Shown: positions 17,336 through 25,715 of the stretch, in pieces | How positions within the stretch are numbered: the stretch's first letter is position 1 | Layout of the letters: each line of letters starts with the position of its first letter | DNA from: Acidobacteriota bacterium | GTDB taxonomy: Bacteria > Acidobacteriota > Blastocatellia > UBA7656 | Length of the DNA stretch: 64,000 bases | Direction: 5' to 3' | Assembly (NCBI GenBank): GCA_038040445.1 | Contig: JBBPIG010000002.1 | Coordinates: forward strand, 124,001-188,000 | The notes under the pieces: model-generated | What the model was told of the DNA's origin: nothing | What the model saw: the letters and a program-made list of their open reading frames with translations, nothing else | Databases searched by the model: none | Made by a program: the position numbers and the translations under genes

Positions 17336-19066
17336 TTGTCTGCAGGACGCAAGAACAGAAGAGGAACTTTGCTGCTTGGGCTGTTGCTCCTGGCTGCGGG
17401 ACTCGTTCTGGTGTTGGCTCCGGCGGGGTCAGGGGTTGCAGGATGGCTGATGCAGCTATGGCCCGTTTTTCTGATCTGCGCGGGAGTAGTTCGAGTGATG
17501 GGCTTTGCCGTCGAACGCAAGCCGCGCTCGCCGTTAGTCGGGATGCTTCTGATAGTTATCGGCGTTCTGTTTCTCGCTGCCCGCTTTCAACCGGGCCTCA
17601 ACGCCTTGCAGGTATACGGTCGCTACTGGGTCCTTCTTTTGGTTGTCTTCGCCAGCGTAGAGCTGGTCCGATACTACTCACATCGTCACGCTGAGGGACC
17701 GCCTCCTCAAGTCTTTACTCCAATGCGAGTGCTGGTCGTCTTGTTGATTGTGGCCACCGGCGTACTTGCTAACCGCGCAGCCAATAACCCGTCGGTTCTT
17801 TCCGCGTTGCGGTTGCCGAGCTTCCTCAGCGGTTTGCGCGACTCGGTCGTGGGCGAGGCGTATGCGTTTACCGATCAGCCTGTTATCAGCAACGACATCA
17901 AGCCGGGGATGACGATCTTCATCAATAACAGCTACGGAAGCGTCAAGATCACCGGAGGGGGCACGGCGGTTAGAGCAACTCTGATAAAAGGCGTTCGCGG
18001 CTGGAGCCAGGATGACGCGCGCAAGATCGCCGATCGGATTCGCCTGATCATGAATCAAACGGCAGACGGCCTCTCCATAACGACGAACCGAGACCAGGTC
18101 GCCGATCAGTTCACGACGGACATTCAGATTGAGGTGCCTTCATATACTAGTATTTCGATAACCGACAGCTACGGAGCGGTCACCGCTAACGGTATTCACG
18201 GCAGCCTGACCGCAAGAGCGAGCTATGGCCAGGCAGACCTAACTGGAATCAAAGGCGACGTGAATCTCGCCCTTAGCTACTGCGACGTTACCGCTGCGAA
18301 TATCGAGGGCAATTTGACGGTTACCGGCGCCAAACGCGCGCGCATATCCAATGTGGTCGGCAGCGTAGACATAGCCGCAAGCACCGGAAGCAACGGTGCG
18401 GTTGATCTCCGGGACATCTCCGGGCCGGTGCGCGTGAACGCGCCGTTTTGCCGAATAGTCGCGCAGGGATTGGAAGAGACCGCGGAACTCAAGACCGAGC
18501 ACGCCAGCGTTGATGTAACACGGACCGCGGATATCGTCATAGATGCCGCTCATTCCGACGTTCGCGCGAAGAACATCAGCGGCGACTTGCGAGTGTTGTC
18601 GTCCAACAGCAACCTTCAGATCTCTTCAATAGCCGGGGACTTGGAAGTGCAAGCGGAGCAGAGCTCGGTTAACGTCGAAGACGTAAAGGGCAGCGTTGCA
18701 ATCGAGACAACCCACGGCGACGTAGTGGTGAAGAATTTCTATGAGGGCGTACACGTGGAAACGAGCTATCGCGATGTAACTCTAATGTCCGCGGTCGAAC
18801 CGTCCGGCGATATCGACGTCCAGAACAACCACGGCCAGATCAAGATCGTTATCCCACAGTCGAGCCGCTTCCACCTCGACGCTGAAAGCGCGAACGGCCA
18901 GATTCAGCCGATTGGCTTCAGCCAGCTTGAACAGAAAGTGCGGAACAGCCTTGTGACAGCGCTCGGACTGGATGGCCCGACGATCAAGTTGAGGACTTCT
19001 TACAAGAACATCATCATTCAGGCGAGCGCAGCTCGCCCGACACAGGCAAAGGCTCTCGTCAACTGA
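17336..19066 (+). CDS. LiaF-like membrane domain fused to a DUF4097 beta-repeat domain
   Basis: Residues about 10-120 form four hydrophobic helices (RGTLLLGLLLLAAGLVLVLA, WPVFLICAGVVRVMGF, LVGMLLIVIGVLFLAARF, YWVLLLVVFASVELV), like the LiaI/LiaF family. From about 185 to 560 there is a beta-solenoid of DUF4097 repeats with recurring short motifs (SYGSVKITG, SYGAVTANG, SYGQADLTG, SYCDVTAAN, THGDVVVKN). The solenoid is presumably outside the membrane. The start is TTG, nine bases after the preceding stop, with a weak ribosome binding site, so translational coupling is likely. LiaF-type proteins tune envelope-stress systems, which fits the neighbouring sigma unit. Confidence 0.85.
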   Translation: MSAGRKNRRGTLLLGLLLLAAGLVLVLAPAGSGVAGWLMQLWPVFLICAGVVRVMGFAVERKPRSPLVGMLLIVIGVLFLAARFQPGLNALQVYGRYWVLLLVVFASVELVRYYSHRHAEGPPPQVFTPMRVLVVLLIVATGVLANRAANNPSVLSALRLPSFLSGLRDSVVGEAYAFTDQPVISNDIKPGMTIFINNSYGSVKITGGGTAVRATLIKGVRGWSQDDARKIADRIRLIMNQTADGLSITTNRDQVADQFTTDIQIEVPSYTSISITDSYGAVTANGIHGSLTARASYGQADLTGIKGDVNLALSYCDVTAANIEGNLTVTGAKRARISNVVGSVDIAASTGSNGAVDLRDISGPVRVNAPFCRIVAQGLEETAELKTEHASVDVTRTADIVIDAAHSDVRAKNISGDLRVLSSNSNLQISSIAGDLEVQAEQSSVNVEDVKGSVAIETTHGDVVVKNFYEGVHVETSYRDVTLMSAVEPSGDIDVQNNHGQIKIVIPQSSRFHLDAESANGQIQPIGFSQLEQKVRNSLVTALGLDGPTIKLRTSYKNIIIQASAARPTQAKALVN

Positions 19067-19129
19067 CGGCGACATCAGCGGCAACGGAGCTCTAGATGTT
19101 CCGTCGCAAAGCTCGATAGGGGGTTAGTC

Positions 19130-19318
19130 GTGGGATTTATCAGATTCGTACTCGGACTCGTGGCTTTCGCAATAGCCATCAAATTGGCAGTGTTTCTGCT
19201 CACGCTAGCGACTTTCGTCCTAAAGCTTCTTGGTGTCGCAGTACTGCTTGTGCTTCTGGCACTGGCGGCATGGATCATCTTCAAGGTCCTTTCCCCAAGC
19301 CGTGCTGCGCAAGTGTGA
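19130..19318 (+). CDS. Small two-helix membrane protein
   Basis: The 62-residue protein is almost entirely hydrophobic: FVLGLVAFAIAIKLAVFLLT and ALAAWIIF flank a third hydrophobic stretch, with a short basic tail (SPSRAAQV). GTG is the start and AGGGGG lies at a good distance upstream. It follows the DUF4097 gene by 63 bases on the same strand and is probably in the same transcript. I do not recognise a family; small helical proteins of this kind sometimes regulate sensor complexes. Confidence 0.7.
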   Translation: MGFIRFVLGLVAFAIAIKLAVFLLTLATFVLKLLGVAVLLVLLALAAWIIFKVLSPSRAAQV

Positions 19319-19627
19319 AAACGCAACAAGCTCTGAGAATTGTCTGCGCTTACCCTGACATGAAGGCTGTCTTCGTCGAGGGCAAAATTGCTGACATTCA
19401 ATAGCTCCCCGAACTCCGGTCCGGCGAGACCGAAGCCACTTTATTGCAAATTTCTTACGCTTACGTTTTTTGATCCCTTCCCTATTGCGGTCCGCCTGAA
19501 CCGTGTGATAGCCTGCGCGTTCTGTTTGAGCGGAATCATCCCACCTGGTAAAAAGCAGTAGAGCTGTTCTGGTGTTGCAGTGGGACCTGGCAACATCTTC
19601 ATACACTGAAGAGGCAAGGAGTCCTGA
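19319..19627 (+). other. Intergenic region upstream of the M23 peptidase
   Basis: About 310 bases hold no convincing gene. A short stem (CGGTC-6 bases-GACCG near 19425-19440) is followed after about 27 bases by a TTTTTT run, too far away for a standard terminator. An A/G-rich AAGAGGCAAGGAG just before the peptidase start supplies its ribosome binding site. Confidence 0.5.
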
Positions 19628-20479
19628 ATGTCGAACGATAACCGGGTCTATACCTTCCTGATCTCTCCAAGTCGAACATCAAAAGTCAGACAGCTTAGCA
19701 TTCATCGCAACTCTCTTCGCGCCGCCGCCGGATTTGGAATCATCTCTGTTGCACTGGTTATCTTCGGCGTGCTGCGACTCGGGCAGCATGAAGCCCTTAA
19801 CCTTAAGTACGTAGCCGTCAAGGCGGAGAACGAGAACCTCAAACAAACCAACGACGCCTATCAGAACTCTTATGCGAGGCTAAAAGGCCAGATCTCATAC
19901 GTCGAGGATATGTCAAAGGAACTGGCTCGAAAGGCCAGGATGGAGCACTCGCCTGAGATCGATGAACTGGTGGGAATCGGCGGACCGGAGACCGTTGTAG
20001 CCCTCGACAAGGCAGCCGATCACCTCGAGCGCGAGGTTCGGCATATCAACGATCGATTGCGTTCCGACATTCTTCGATTGGCCTCGATTCCCAGGGGGCT
20101 GCCCGTGAACGGATACGTGACGGACGGGTACGGAATGCGGCGCAATCCATTCAACGGTGAAGGACGCGAGGTTCACGAGGGGCTCGACATCGCGGTGGAC
20201 TTTGGCACTCCGGTCACGTCGACTGCAGATGGCCTGGTGATTTATGCGGCTCCCCACGCGGGCTACGGTAACTTGGTAATCGTTTATCACAGCAATGGAA
20301 TCACGAGTCGTTACGGGCACCTCTCGCGAATCTCACTCGAGGCTGGACAGCGAGTGAAACGCGGTGATCAGGTTGGCAACGCCGGAAGCACCGGCCGGTC
20401 AACCGGTCCGCACGTACATTACGAGATAAGAGAAAATGATCAGCCGGTCGATCCCCTGCGCTACGCCGGCAAGAGCTAA
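19628..20479 (+). CDS. Membrane-anchored M23-family peptidase (LytM domain)
   Basis: The 283-residue protein has a cytoplasmic head, one membrane helix (about 31-50, AAAGFGIISVALVIFGVLRL), a coiled coil (about 58-105), and a C-terminal LytM domain. The zinc ligands are visible in REVHEGLDIAVDFG (H-x3-D) and GPHVHYEIREND (H-x-H), so it should be an active peptidoglycan endopeptidase or an EnvC/MepM-like factor. It would act in the periplasm on cross-links. Position after the sigma-controlled genes makes it a possible target of the ECF unit. Confidence 0.92.
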   Translation: MSNDNRVYTFLISPSRTSKVRQLSIHRNSLRAAAGFGIISVALVIFGVLRLGQHEALNLKYVAVKAENENLKQTNDAYQNSYARLKGQISYVEDMSKELARKARMEHSPEIDELVGIGGPETVVALDKAADHLEREVRHINDRLRSDILRLASIPRGLPVNGYVTDGYGMRRNPFNGEGREVHEGLDIAVDFGTPVTSTADGLVIYAAPHAGYGNLVIVYHSNGITSRYGHLSRISLEAGQRVKRGDQVGNAGSTGRSTGPHVHYEIRENDQPVDPLRYAGKS

Positions 20480-20495
20480 CCTCGAGTGCAGTTGG

Positions 20496-20555
20496 GCAGG
20501 CTAAAGCCTGTACTCTGAACGGCCTTCTCTGCAGGCTAAAGCCAGTACTCTGAAC
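20496..20555. repeat. Direct repeat of a 25-bp intergenic unit
   Basis: The unit GCAGGCTAAAGCC(T/A)GTACTCTGAAC occurs at 20496-20520 and 20531-20555 with one difference. Each unit also contains the small palindrome-like GGCTAAAGCC. It separates two convergent genes and resembles a dispersed intergenic repeat. Confidence 0.75.
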
Positions 20556-20561
20556 TGCAGC

Positions 20562-20936
20562 CTATTCTAAAAGATCGATAAGACTCGCGATGTCAACCGA
20601 GCCGAGGGGCGACGGAGCCCGTCTTCGCCCGCTCATGGCGGTTTGGCGAATCAGTTCATCCAGCTTCCGGCCGACCTCGCTCGTCTCCTCCCCCTCTTTG
20701 ACTTGAGCTATTCGCTTGAGATCGGACTCACGGGCCTTTATGTACTCGTCAGGCAGCAGCCGCCCGCAGTAGTTGCATGCGGGGCTGCCCAGCGCCAGAA
20801 GCCTGCGATGGCAGAGCGGGCAGAATCGGAAGTCCGGTCGGGCAGCGTCGTTGCGAACGAATGGAGCGCCGCAATTTCCGCACTTCGTCTCGCCTTCATC
20901 AATCGCGCCGCTACAGTACTCGCACTTAAAGTACAT
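20562..20936 (-). CDS. Double zinc-ribbon protein
   Basis: The 124-residue protein has four CxxC knuckles in its first 60 residues (FKCEYCSGAI, TKCGNCGAPF, RFCPLCHRRL, PACNYCGRLL), forming two zinc ribbons. The rest is a charged helical stretch (KARESDLKRIAQVKEGEETS) and a short tail. No enzymatic motif is present. It could bind nucleic acid or a partner protein. It is divergent from the nuo operon across 309 bases. Confidence 0.75.
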   Translation of the reverse strand: MYFKCEYCSGAIDEGETKCGNCGAPFVRNDAARPDFRFCPLCHRRLLALGSPACNYCGRLLPDEYIKARESDLKRIAQVKEGEETSEVGRKLDELIRQTAMSGRRRAPSPLGSVDIASLIDLLE

Positions 20937-21126
20937 AGTCAGTTCCGATATGCCGAATTCAATTTCGGTTGCGTCGCATTCGAGCCTGGCTGAAGCTTAA
21001 GGGCAACCCGGCTTTGGTGACGGGTTCGCCACGATGTTAATCGAACCCACACTCAGCAACAATACTTTTCTCCGTCGCTGCAATGAGTGTTAAACCGTAA
21101 GTGCGCGACGCCACTGCCTCTCTTGC

Positions 21127-21156
21127 TTGACACTAATTTTCAGCAGGCGATAAGAT
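21127..21156 (+). promoter_or_regulatory. Probable sigma-70-type promoter of the nuo operon
   Basis: TTGACA at 21127-21132 and TAAGAT at 21151-21156 are separated by 18 bases. The first is a perfect -35 and the second matches 4 of 6 -10 positions, including the key first, second and last bases. Initiation would fall about 80 bases before nuoA. The remaining 20937-21245 interval holds no gene that I can support. Confidence 0.55.
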
Positions 21157-21245
21157 GCCTAGTCTCAAATGGCGGCCGGATTTTGAGCCGTACAGAGTGG
21201 TCGCGCCGAGAGTCGGGCATAAACAAGAGACAAGCAAACCGGATA

Positions 21246-21629
21246 ATGGTCAACTACCTTCCCGTTCTTCTGATCCTGATCATCGCAACCGGCATGGCAG
21301 CAGTCATTATTGTTCTCTCGCGGCTGGCCGCAAAAAGTCGCCCGACCGCCGAGAAGCTCATGCCATACGAGTGCGGAGTCGAGCCGGTCGGCACTGCGCG
21401 CGAACGTCAGTCCGTCAAGTTCTACCTCGTTGCGATGGCCTTCTTGCTGTTCGACATCGAAGCCGTGTTTCTTGTCCCCTGGGCGGTGATTTTTCGAGGC
21501 GTGGTGACGTCAGAAACCTACGGGCATTTGAAGTACGTTTTCTACGGCGAGATGATGGTCTTCATGGTGGTCCTCTTCGTCGGATTGGTTTACGTCTGGC
21601 GCAAGGGCGTTCTCGATTGGAACAGATGA
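21246..21629 (+). CDS. nuoA: NADH-quinone oxidoreductase subunit A
   Basis: NuoA is a three-helix membrane subunit at the junction of the membrane and peripheral arms of complex I. The 127-residue protein has NYLPVLLILIIATGMAAVII, the conserved loop KLMPYECGVEPVGTARERQS with the switch-loop cysteine, and KFYLVAMAFLLFDIEAVFLV. Longer in-frame starts upstream give non-homologous residues, so ATG 21246 is preferred. It opens a seven-gene nuo operon. Confidence 0.95.
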   Translation: MVNYLPVLLILIIATGMAAVIIVLSRLAAKSRPTAEKLMPYECGVEPVGTARERQSVKFYLVAMAFLLFDIEAVFLVPWAVIFRGVVTSETYGHLKYVFYGEMMVFMVVLFVGLVYVWRKGVLDWNR

Positions 21630-21666
21630 TGAGAGTTTGAGCTCGCCTTTACGTCGATCAGATCTT

Positions 21667-22686
21667 ATGGCTAACCTCCTGCTCGAGTGGACAATCAAGA
21701 CCATCGTAATCCTTCTCATCCTGGTGACGGCAGTCGCCTACGTCACGCTCATGGAACGCAAAGTCATGGGCTGGATACAACTGCGTGTCGGGCCGAATCG
21801 AGTGGGGCCGTGGGGGTTGCTTCAGCCTTTGGCCGATGGACTGAAGATGATCTTTAAGGAAGATCTCGTTCCGCTTCAGGCGAGCCGCTGGCTCTACATA
21901 CTCGCTCCGGCGCTGTCGCTGATCCCGGCCTTGATGACCTTCATCGTGATACCGTACGGCAGCGAGATCACGCTCTTCGGTCACCGAGTGGAGCTGCACG
22001 TCACGCGGATGGATGTCGGGCTGCTCTACATACTCGCGCTGACATCGGTAGGCGTATACGGCATCGTGCTTGCCGGTTGGTCGTCAAACAACAAGTACTC
22101 GCTGATGGGAGGGTTGAGGTCGAGCGCGCAGATGATCAGCTACGAGCTTGCGCTGGGGCTGTCAATTGTCAGCGTCTTGCTCTACGCCGGGACGCTTGAT
22201 CTCGTGGGCATTGTTGATCAGCAAGGCGTCGGGCTTGGGCATATGGGATGGAACATATTTCGTTTCCCGCTGATGTTCGTGTTCGTTATCTTCTATATAG
22301 CATCGCTTGCCGAAACCAATCGCACGCCTTTTGATTTGCCGGAAGCGGACTCGGAACTTGTCGCCGGCTATCACACGGAATATTCAGCGATGAGTTTCGT
22401 GATGTTTCAGATGGCCGAGTACTTGAATCTCATAACCGCTTCTTCCATATCGACGACGCTGTTTTTCGGCGGGTGGAACGGCCCATTCGTTGGAAGGTTG
22501 CCGATCCTGGGACCTGTTTACTTTGTCGTCAAAGTGCTGGCCTTGATCTTTACGGCTATGTGGATTCGCTATACCGTGCCGCGCTTCCGTTACGACCAAC
22601 TGATGCGCTTTGGCTGGAAGGTTCTGCTGCCGGCGGCGATTATCAACATAATCATCACTTCAACAGTGATCTTGTTCATGCAGTAG
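21667..22686 (+). CDS. nuoH: NADH-quinone oxidoreductase subunit H
   Basis: NuoH forms much of the quinone chamber of complex I. The 339-residue protein contains ERKVMGWIQLRVGPNRVGPW, LQPLADGLKMIFKEDLVP, GLRSSAQMISYELALGLSIV and the loop AETNRTPFDLPEADSELVAG. About eight membrane helices are visible. In-frame TTG at 21637 is possible but ATG 21667 gives the family-typical N-terminus. Genes nuoB-G normally placed between nuoA and nuoH are absent here. Confidence 0.96.
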   Translation: MANLLLEWTIKTIVILLILVTAVAYVTLMERKVMGWIQLRVGPNRVGPWGLLQPLADGLKMIFKEDLVPLQASRWLYILAPALSLIPALMTFIVIPYGSEITLFGHRVELHVTRMDVGLLYILALTSVGVYGIVLAGWSSNNKYSLMGGLRSSAQMISYELALGLSIVSVLLYAGTLDLVGIVDQQGVGLGHMGWNIFRFPLMFVFVIFYIASLAETNRTPFDLPEADSELVAGYHTEYSAMSFVMFQMAEYLNLITASSISTTLFFGGWNGPFVGRLPILGPVYFVVKVLALIFTAMWIRYTVPRFRYDQLMRFGWKVLLPAAIINIIITSTVILFMQ

Positions 22687-22694
22687 ACCGCTAA

Positions 22695-23219
22695 ATGGAA
22701 CTCTCCTTAGAAAAGGCACTGTTCATCATCTTCGGCGTACTCGCGCTAGCGAGCGCGCTGAATATTTTGCTTCAGAGAAACCCGCTCTATGGCGCGCTGT
22801 CGCTGATCGGAACGCTGCTGTCACTATCTGCGCTTTATCTGACCGTTCGCGCGCAGTTCATCGCCGCGGTTCAGATCGTCGTCTACGCCGGCGCGATAAT
22901 GGTGCTATTCATATTCGTCATAATGCTTTTGAACGTGCCGAAGGACCAGCCTCAGATCGAAAAGCAAAAGGGACTGCGTTATCTTGCAATTCCTTTTGCG
23001 GGGCTGCTGATCGCTGAAATGTTTTATGTTATTCAACTCGTCCCCGCGCGCACCCTTCCCGCGGTTCCGACCGCAAACGCCGAGCAGGCTGTCGGCACAA
23101 CCTGGAGCATAGGCACTGCGCTGTTCACGGATTACCTGCTTCCGTTCGAGGTGACCTCCGTGTTGATCCTTATGGCGGTTGTCGGAGCGATGGTGCTGGC
23201 GAGACGCGAGGGAGATTAG
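22695..23219 (+). CDS. nuoJ: NADH-quinone oxidoreductase subunit J
   Basis: NuoJ is a five-helix membrane subunit with a pi-bulge helix near the quinone site. The 174-residue protein shows IIFGVLALASALNILLQRNP, LYLTVRAQFIAAVQIVVYAG and AIMVLFIFVIMLLN, the hallmark NuoJ block, and a last helix VTSVLILMAVVGAMVLARRE. It begins eight bases after the nuoH stop. nuoI, usually just before it, is absent. Confidence 0.95.
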   Translation: MELSLEKALFIIFGVLALASALNILLQRNPLYGALSLIGTLLSLSALYLTVRAQFIAAVQIVVYAGAIMVLFIFVIMLLNVPKDQPQIEKQKGLRYLAIPFAGLLIAEMFYVIQLVPARTLPAVPTANAEQAVGTTWSIGTALFTDYLLPFEVTSVLILMAVVGAMVLARREGD

Positions 23220-23223
23220 AACA

Positions 23224-23526
23224 ATGGTTCCTCTGTCGTGGTATCTGGGACTCTCGGCTCTGCTCTTCACAATAGGCGGAGTCGGGGTCTTCATAAAGCG
23301 CAACGCCATAACTATATTCTTGTGCATTGAGCTGATGCTGAACGCGGTTAACCTGACGCTTGTTTCGTTGTCAGGTTTCTTCGGCGACGTCGGCGGCCAA
23401 CTGTTTGTCTTCATCGTGATGACTGTAGCTGCCGCCGAAGCTGCGGTTGGGCTTGCGATCATCATTTCCATCTTCCGCAACCGCGAGTCGCTGAACGTTG
23501 ACGAAGTAGATACGCTGAAGCTGTGA
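23224..23526 (+). CDS. nuoK: NADH-quinone oxidoreductase subunit K
   Basis: The 100-residue subunit has the three helices of the MrpC/NuoK family, with the conserved glutamates in TIFLCIELMLNAVNLTLV and in MTVAAAEAAVGLAIIISIFR. It takes part in proton translocation. GAGGGAGA precedes ATG 23224 at a good distance; the start is four bases after nuoJ ends. Confidence 0.96.
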   Translation: MVPLSWYLGLSALLFTIGGVGVFIKRNAITIFLCIELMLNAVNLTLVSLSGFFGDVGGQLFVFIVMTVAAAEAAVGLAIIISIFRNRESLNVDEVDTLKL

Positions 23527-23543
23527 AAAGTGATGCTTAGAAA

Positions 23544-25619
23544 ATGCTAGCCGCGATTATCCTTGCGCCGCTTGTTGGCGCCGCAATCCTGGGGCTGTTC
23601 GGCAAGCGTATGGGCGAGCGCCTGATTGCGCTCATCGCCTGCTCTACGGTCGCGGTGTCGGCGATACTCTCGTTCTACCTCTTCTTCAAGCATCACGCCG
23701 AGTTGGAACAAGGACAGAAGTTCTATGACTATCTGTTCACCTGGATTCGCGTCGGTTCGTTCCGCGCGGACGCCTCGTTCGTCTTAGATTCACTATCGGC
23801 GATCTACATCCTGTTTATCACCTTCGTCGCGTTTTGGATTCACGTGTTCGCGACCGGTTACATGCGCGGAGACAGGGGATACTGGCGGTTCTTCGCCTAC
23901 ATGAATCTCTTCATGTTCTCGATGCTGACGCTGGTGCTCGGTGACAACTTCCTGATGATGTTCGTCGGATGGGAAGGCGTCGGGCTCTGCTCTTATCTGC
24001 TGATCGGCTACTACTTCACCAAGGACTTCGCCAACGACGCCGCGAAGAAGGCGTTCGTCGTCAACCGCATCGGCGACTTTGGGTTTGCGCTCGGAGTGAT
24101 GCTGCTGTTTTCGAAAGCCGGCACGATTTTCTACTTCGACGATCCTGCGCGGAGCGTTCACGGGGCGTTCAACTGGGCGATGGCGCAGGCAGCAGACCCG
24201 CTCGGATGGCCGGCTATCTTTGCCGGAGGCATAACCACCATCGCCTTGCTCTTGTTCGTTGGCGCGGCCGGCAAGAGCGCCCAGCTACCGCTTTACGTGT
24301 GGCTACCCGACGCGATGGCCGGCCCAACACCCGTAAGCGCCTTGATACACGCCGCGACGATGGTCACGGCCGGCGTGTACATGGTTTCCCGGGCAAGCTC
24401 GATTTACACGCACGCGCCGACCGCGATGCTGATCATGGCGATAATCGGGGCGGCTACCGCGCTGTTCGCGGCGACGATCGGGCTGGCGCAATGGGACATC
24501 AAGAAGGTGCTGGCGTATTCGACTATATCGCAACTCGGCTACATGTTCCTCGCGTGCGGCGTAGGCGCTTTCGGCGCAGGCATCTTTCACGTCTTCACTC
24601 ACGCGTTTTTCAAGGCGCTGCTCTTCCTCGGTTCCGGCTCAGTGATCATCGGTATGCATCACGAGCAGGATATGAAGCGCATGGGCGGTTTGAAGAAGTA
24701 CATGCCCATAACGTTTGCGACTATGTTCGTTGGCTGGCTTGCGATTTCGGGCGTGCCGTTGCTGGCGGGGTTTTTCAGCAAAGACGAGATACTGTTCAGC
24801 GCGTTCACCACGAATGTGCTTCCGGGTTCGTGGCCAACAGTGCTGTGGGCCGTCGGAGCAATAACAGCGCTTCTGACCGCCGTGTACATGACTCGGCTCA
24901 TGGTGCTGACGTTCTGGGGCAAAGAAAGGTTTGGCTCCTCAGAATCAGCTACAGCCCCTCATTCTGCCGCAGGCGAGCATGAGCATCACGGAGGTCCTCC
25001 ACGCGAATCGCCGGTTTCGATGGTCATCCCTCTTGTAGTACTGGCCGTCGGCGCGGCGCTCGCCGGATACCTCGGGGTGCCCGAGGGCCTTTCGGGCGGT
25101 CGAATCTCGAACTACTTTGAACGTTTTCTCGAGCCCTCGATCGCCCGGGAACAAATCACTCATGGCGCCGAGCCCAACCCTGCGCGGGTCGCACCGCTTG
25201 TTCGCGAATCCGTGCCCCAGCCGGCTCATGCTCCGGCCGCTGAAGATCACGGCCTAGAGATAACACTTACTCTGATCTCGTCAATCATAGCGATACTAGG
25301 AATCGCGATGGGCTGGGTTTGGTTCAATCGCAAACCGCTTTGGGAACCGCCACGATTGCTTGAACACAAGTACTACGTCGATGAAGTGTACGATGCGACG
25401 GTCATTCAACCGATCAAAGCCGGCGCGATCAACGTTCTGTGGAAGTTCATCGATGTTCGCATCATAGACGGCGCAGTGAACGGCGCGGGCCAGCTCGCCG
25501 GTCTGTTCGGCGGGACGTTGCGCTACTTGCAGTCGGGGTTGGCTCGAAGCTACGTCGCGGTTGTAGTACTCGGCGCGTTGCTGATAATCGGCTATTTCGT
25601 AATCAAGTTGAGCATGTAA
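23544..25619 (+). CDS. nuoL: NADH-quinone oxidoreductase subunit L (antiporter-like)
   Basis: NuoL is the distal proton-pumping subunit with a long lateral helix. The 691-residue protein has the Proton_antipo block: MMFVGWEGVGLCSYLLIGYY with its key Glu, KSAQLPLYVWLPDAMAGPTP with the conserved Lys, and LLAGFFSKDEIL. The C-terminal part has a His-rich soluble stretch (HSAAGEHEHHGGPP, about residues 472-486) before the extra helices, then KYYVDEVYDATVIQPI. The length is slightly above average because of that insertion. An inverted repeat follows the stop. Confidence 0.96.
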   Translation: MLAAIILAPLVGAAILGLFGKRMGERLIALIACSTVAVSAILSFYLFFKHHAELEQGQKFYDYLFTWIRVGSFRADASFVLDSLSAIYILFITFVAFWIHVFATGYMRGDRGYWRFFAYMNLFMFSMLTLVLGDNFLMMFVGWEGVGLCSYLLIGYYFTKDFANDAAKKAFVVNRIGDFGFALGVMLLFSKAGTIFYFDDPARSVHGAFNWAMAQAADPLGWPAIFAGGITTIALLLFVGAAGKSAQLPLYVWLPDAMAGPTPVSALIHAATMVTAGVYMVSRASSIYTHAPTAMLIMAIIGAATALFAATIGLAQWDIKKVLAYSTISQLGYMFLACGVGAFGAGIFHVFTHAFFKALLFLGSGSVIIGMHHEQDMKRMGGLKKYMPITFATMFVGWLAISGVPLLAGFFSKDEILFSAFTTNVLPGSWPTVLWAVGAITALLTAVYMTRLMVLTFWGKERFGSSESATAPHSAAGEHEHHGGPPRESPVSMVIPLVVLAVGAALAGYLGVPEGLSGGRISNYFERFLEPSIAREQITHGAEPNPARVAPLVRESVPQPAHAPAAEDHGLEITLTLISSIIAILGIAMGWVWFNRKPLWEPPRLLEHKYYVDEVYDATVIQPIKAGAINVLWKFIDVRIIDGAVNGAGQLAGLFGGTLRYLQSGLARSYVAVVVLGALLIIGYFVIKLSM

Positions 25620-25620
25620 G

Positions 25621-25703
25621 GGGCGGCCCTCCGTGGCCGCCCCTCAGTCGCATAGCGCACTCACGGAAGCTAAGGAGCGAGGGGCGGCCACGGAGGGCCG
25701 CCC
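25621..25703. repeat. 25-bp perfect inverted repeat inside the nuo operon (element B)
   Basis: Arms 25621-25645 and 25679-25703 are perfectly complementary around a 33-base spacer. The core is GGCGGCCCTCCGTGGCCGCC. It fills the space between nuoL and nuoM, ending 12 bases before the nuoM start. As RNA it would form a very stable hairpin without a U-tract, so partial termination, mRNA protection or a mobile repeat are all possible. Confidence 0.88.
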
Positions 25704-25715
25704 GTACAGGTCGAG

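Noticed and set aside
19415-19480. Possible riboswitch upstream of the M23 peptidase
   Set aside because: A short stem followed by GAAGCCAC recalls part of the cyclic di-GMP-I class, but the first conserved half and tetraloop receptor are not present.
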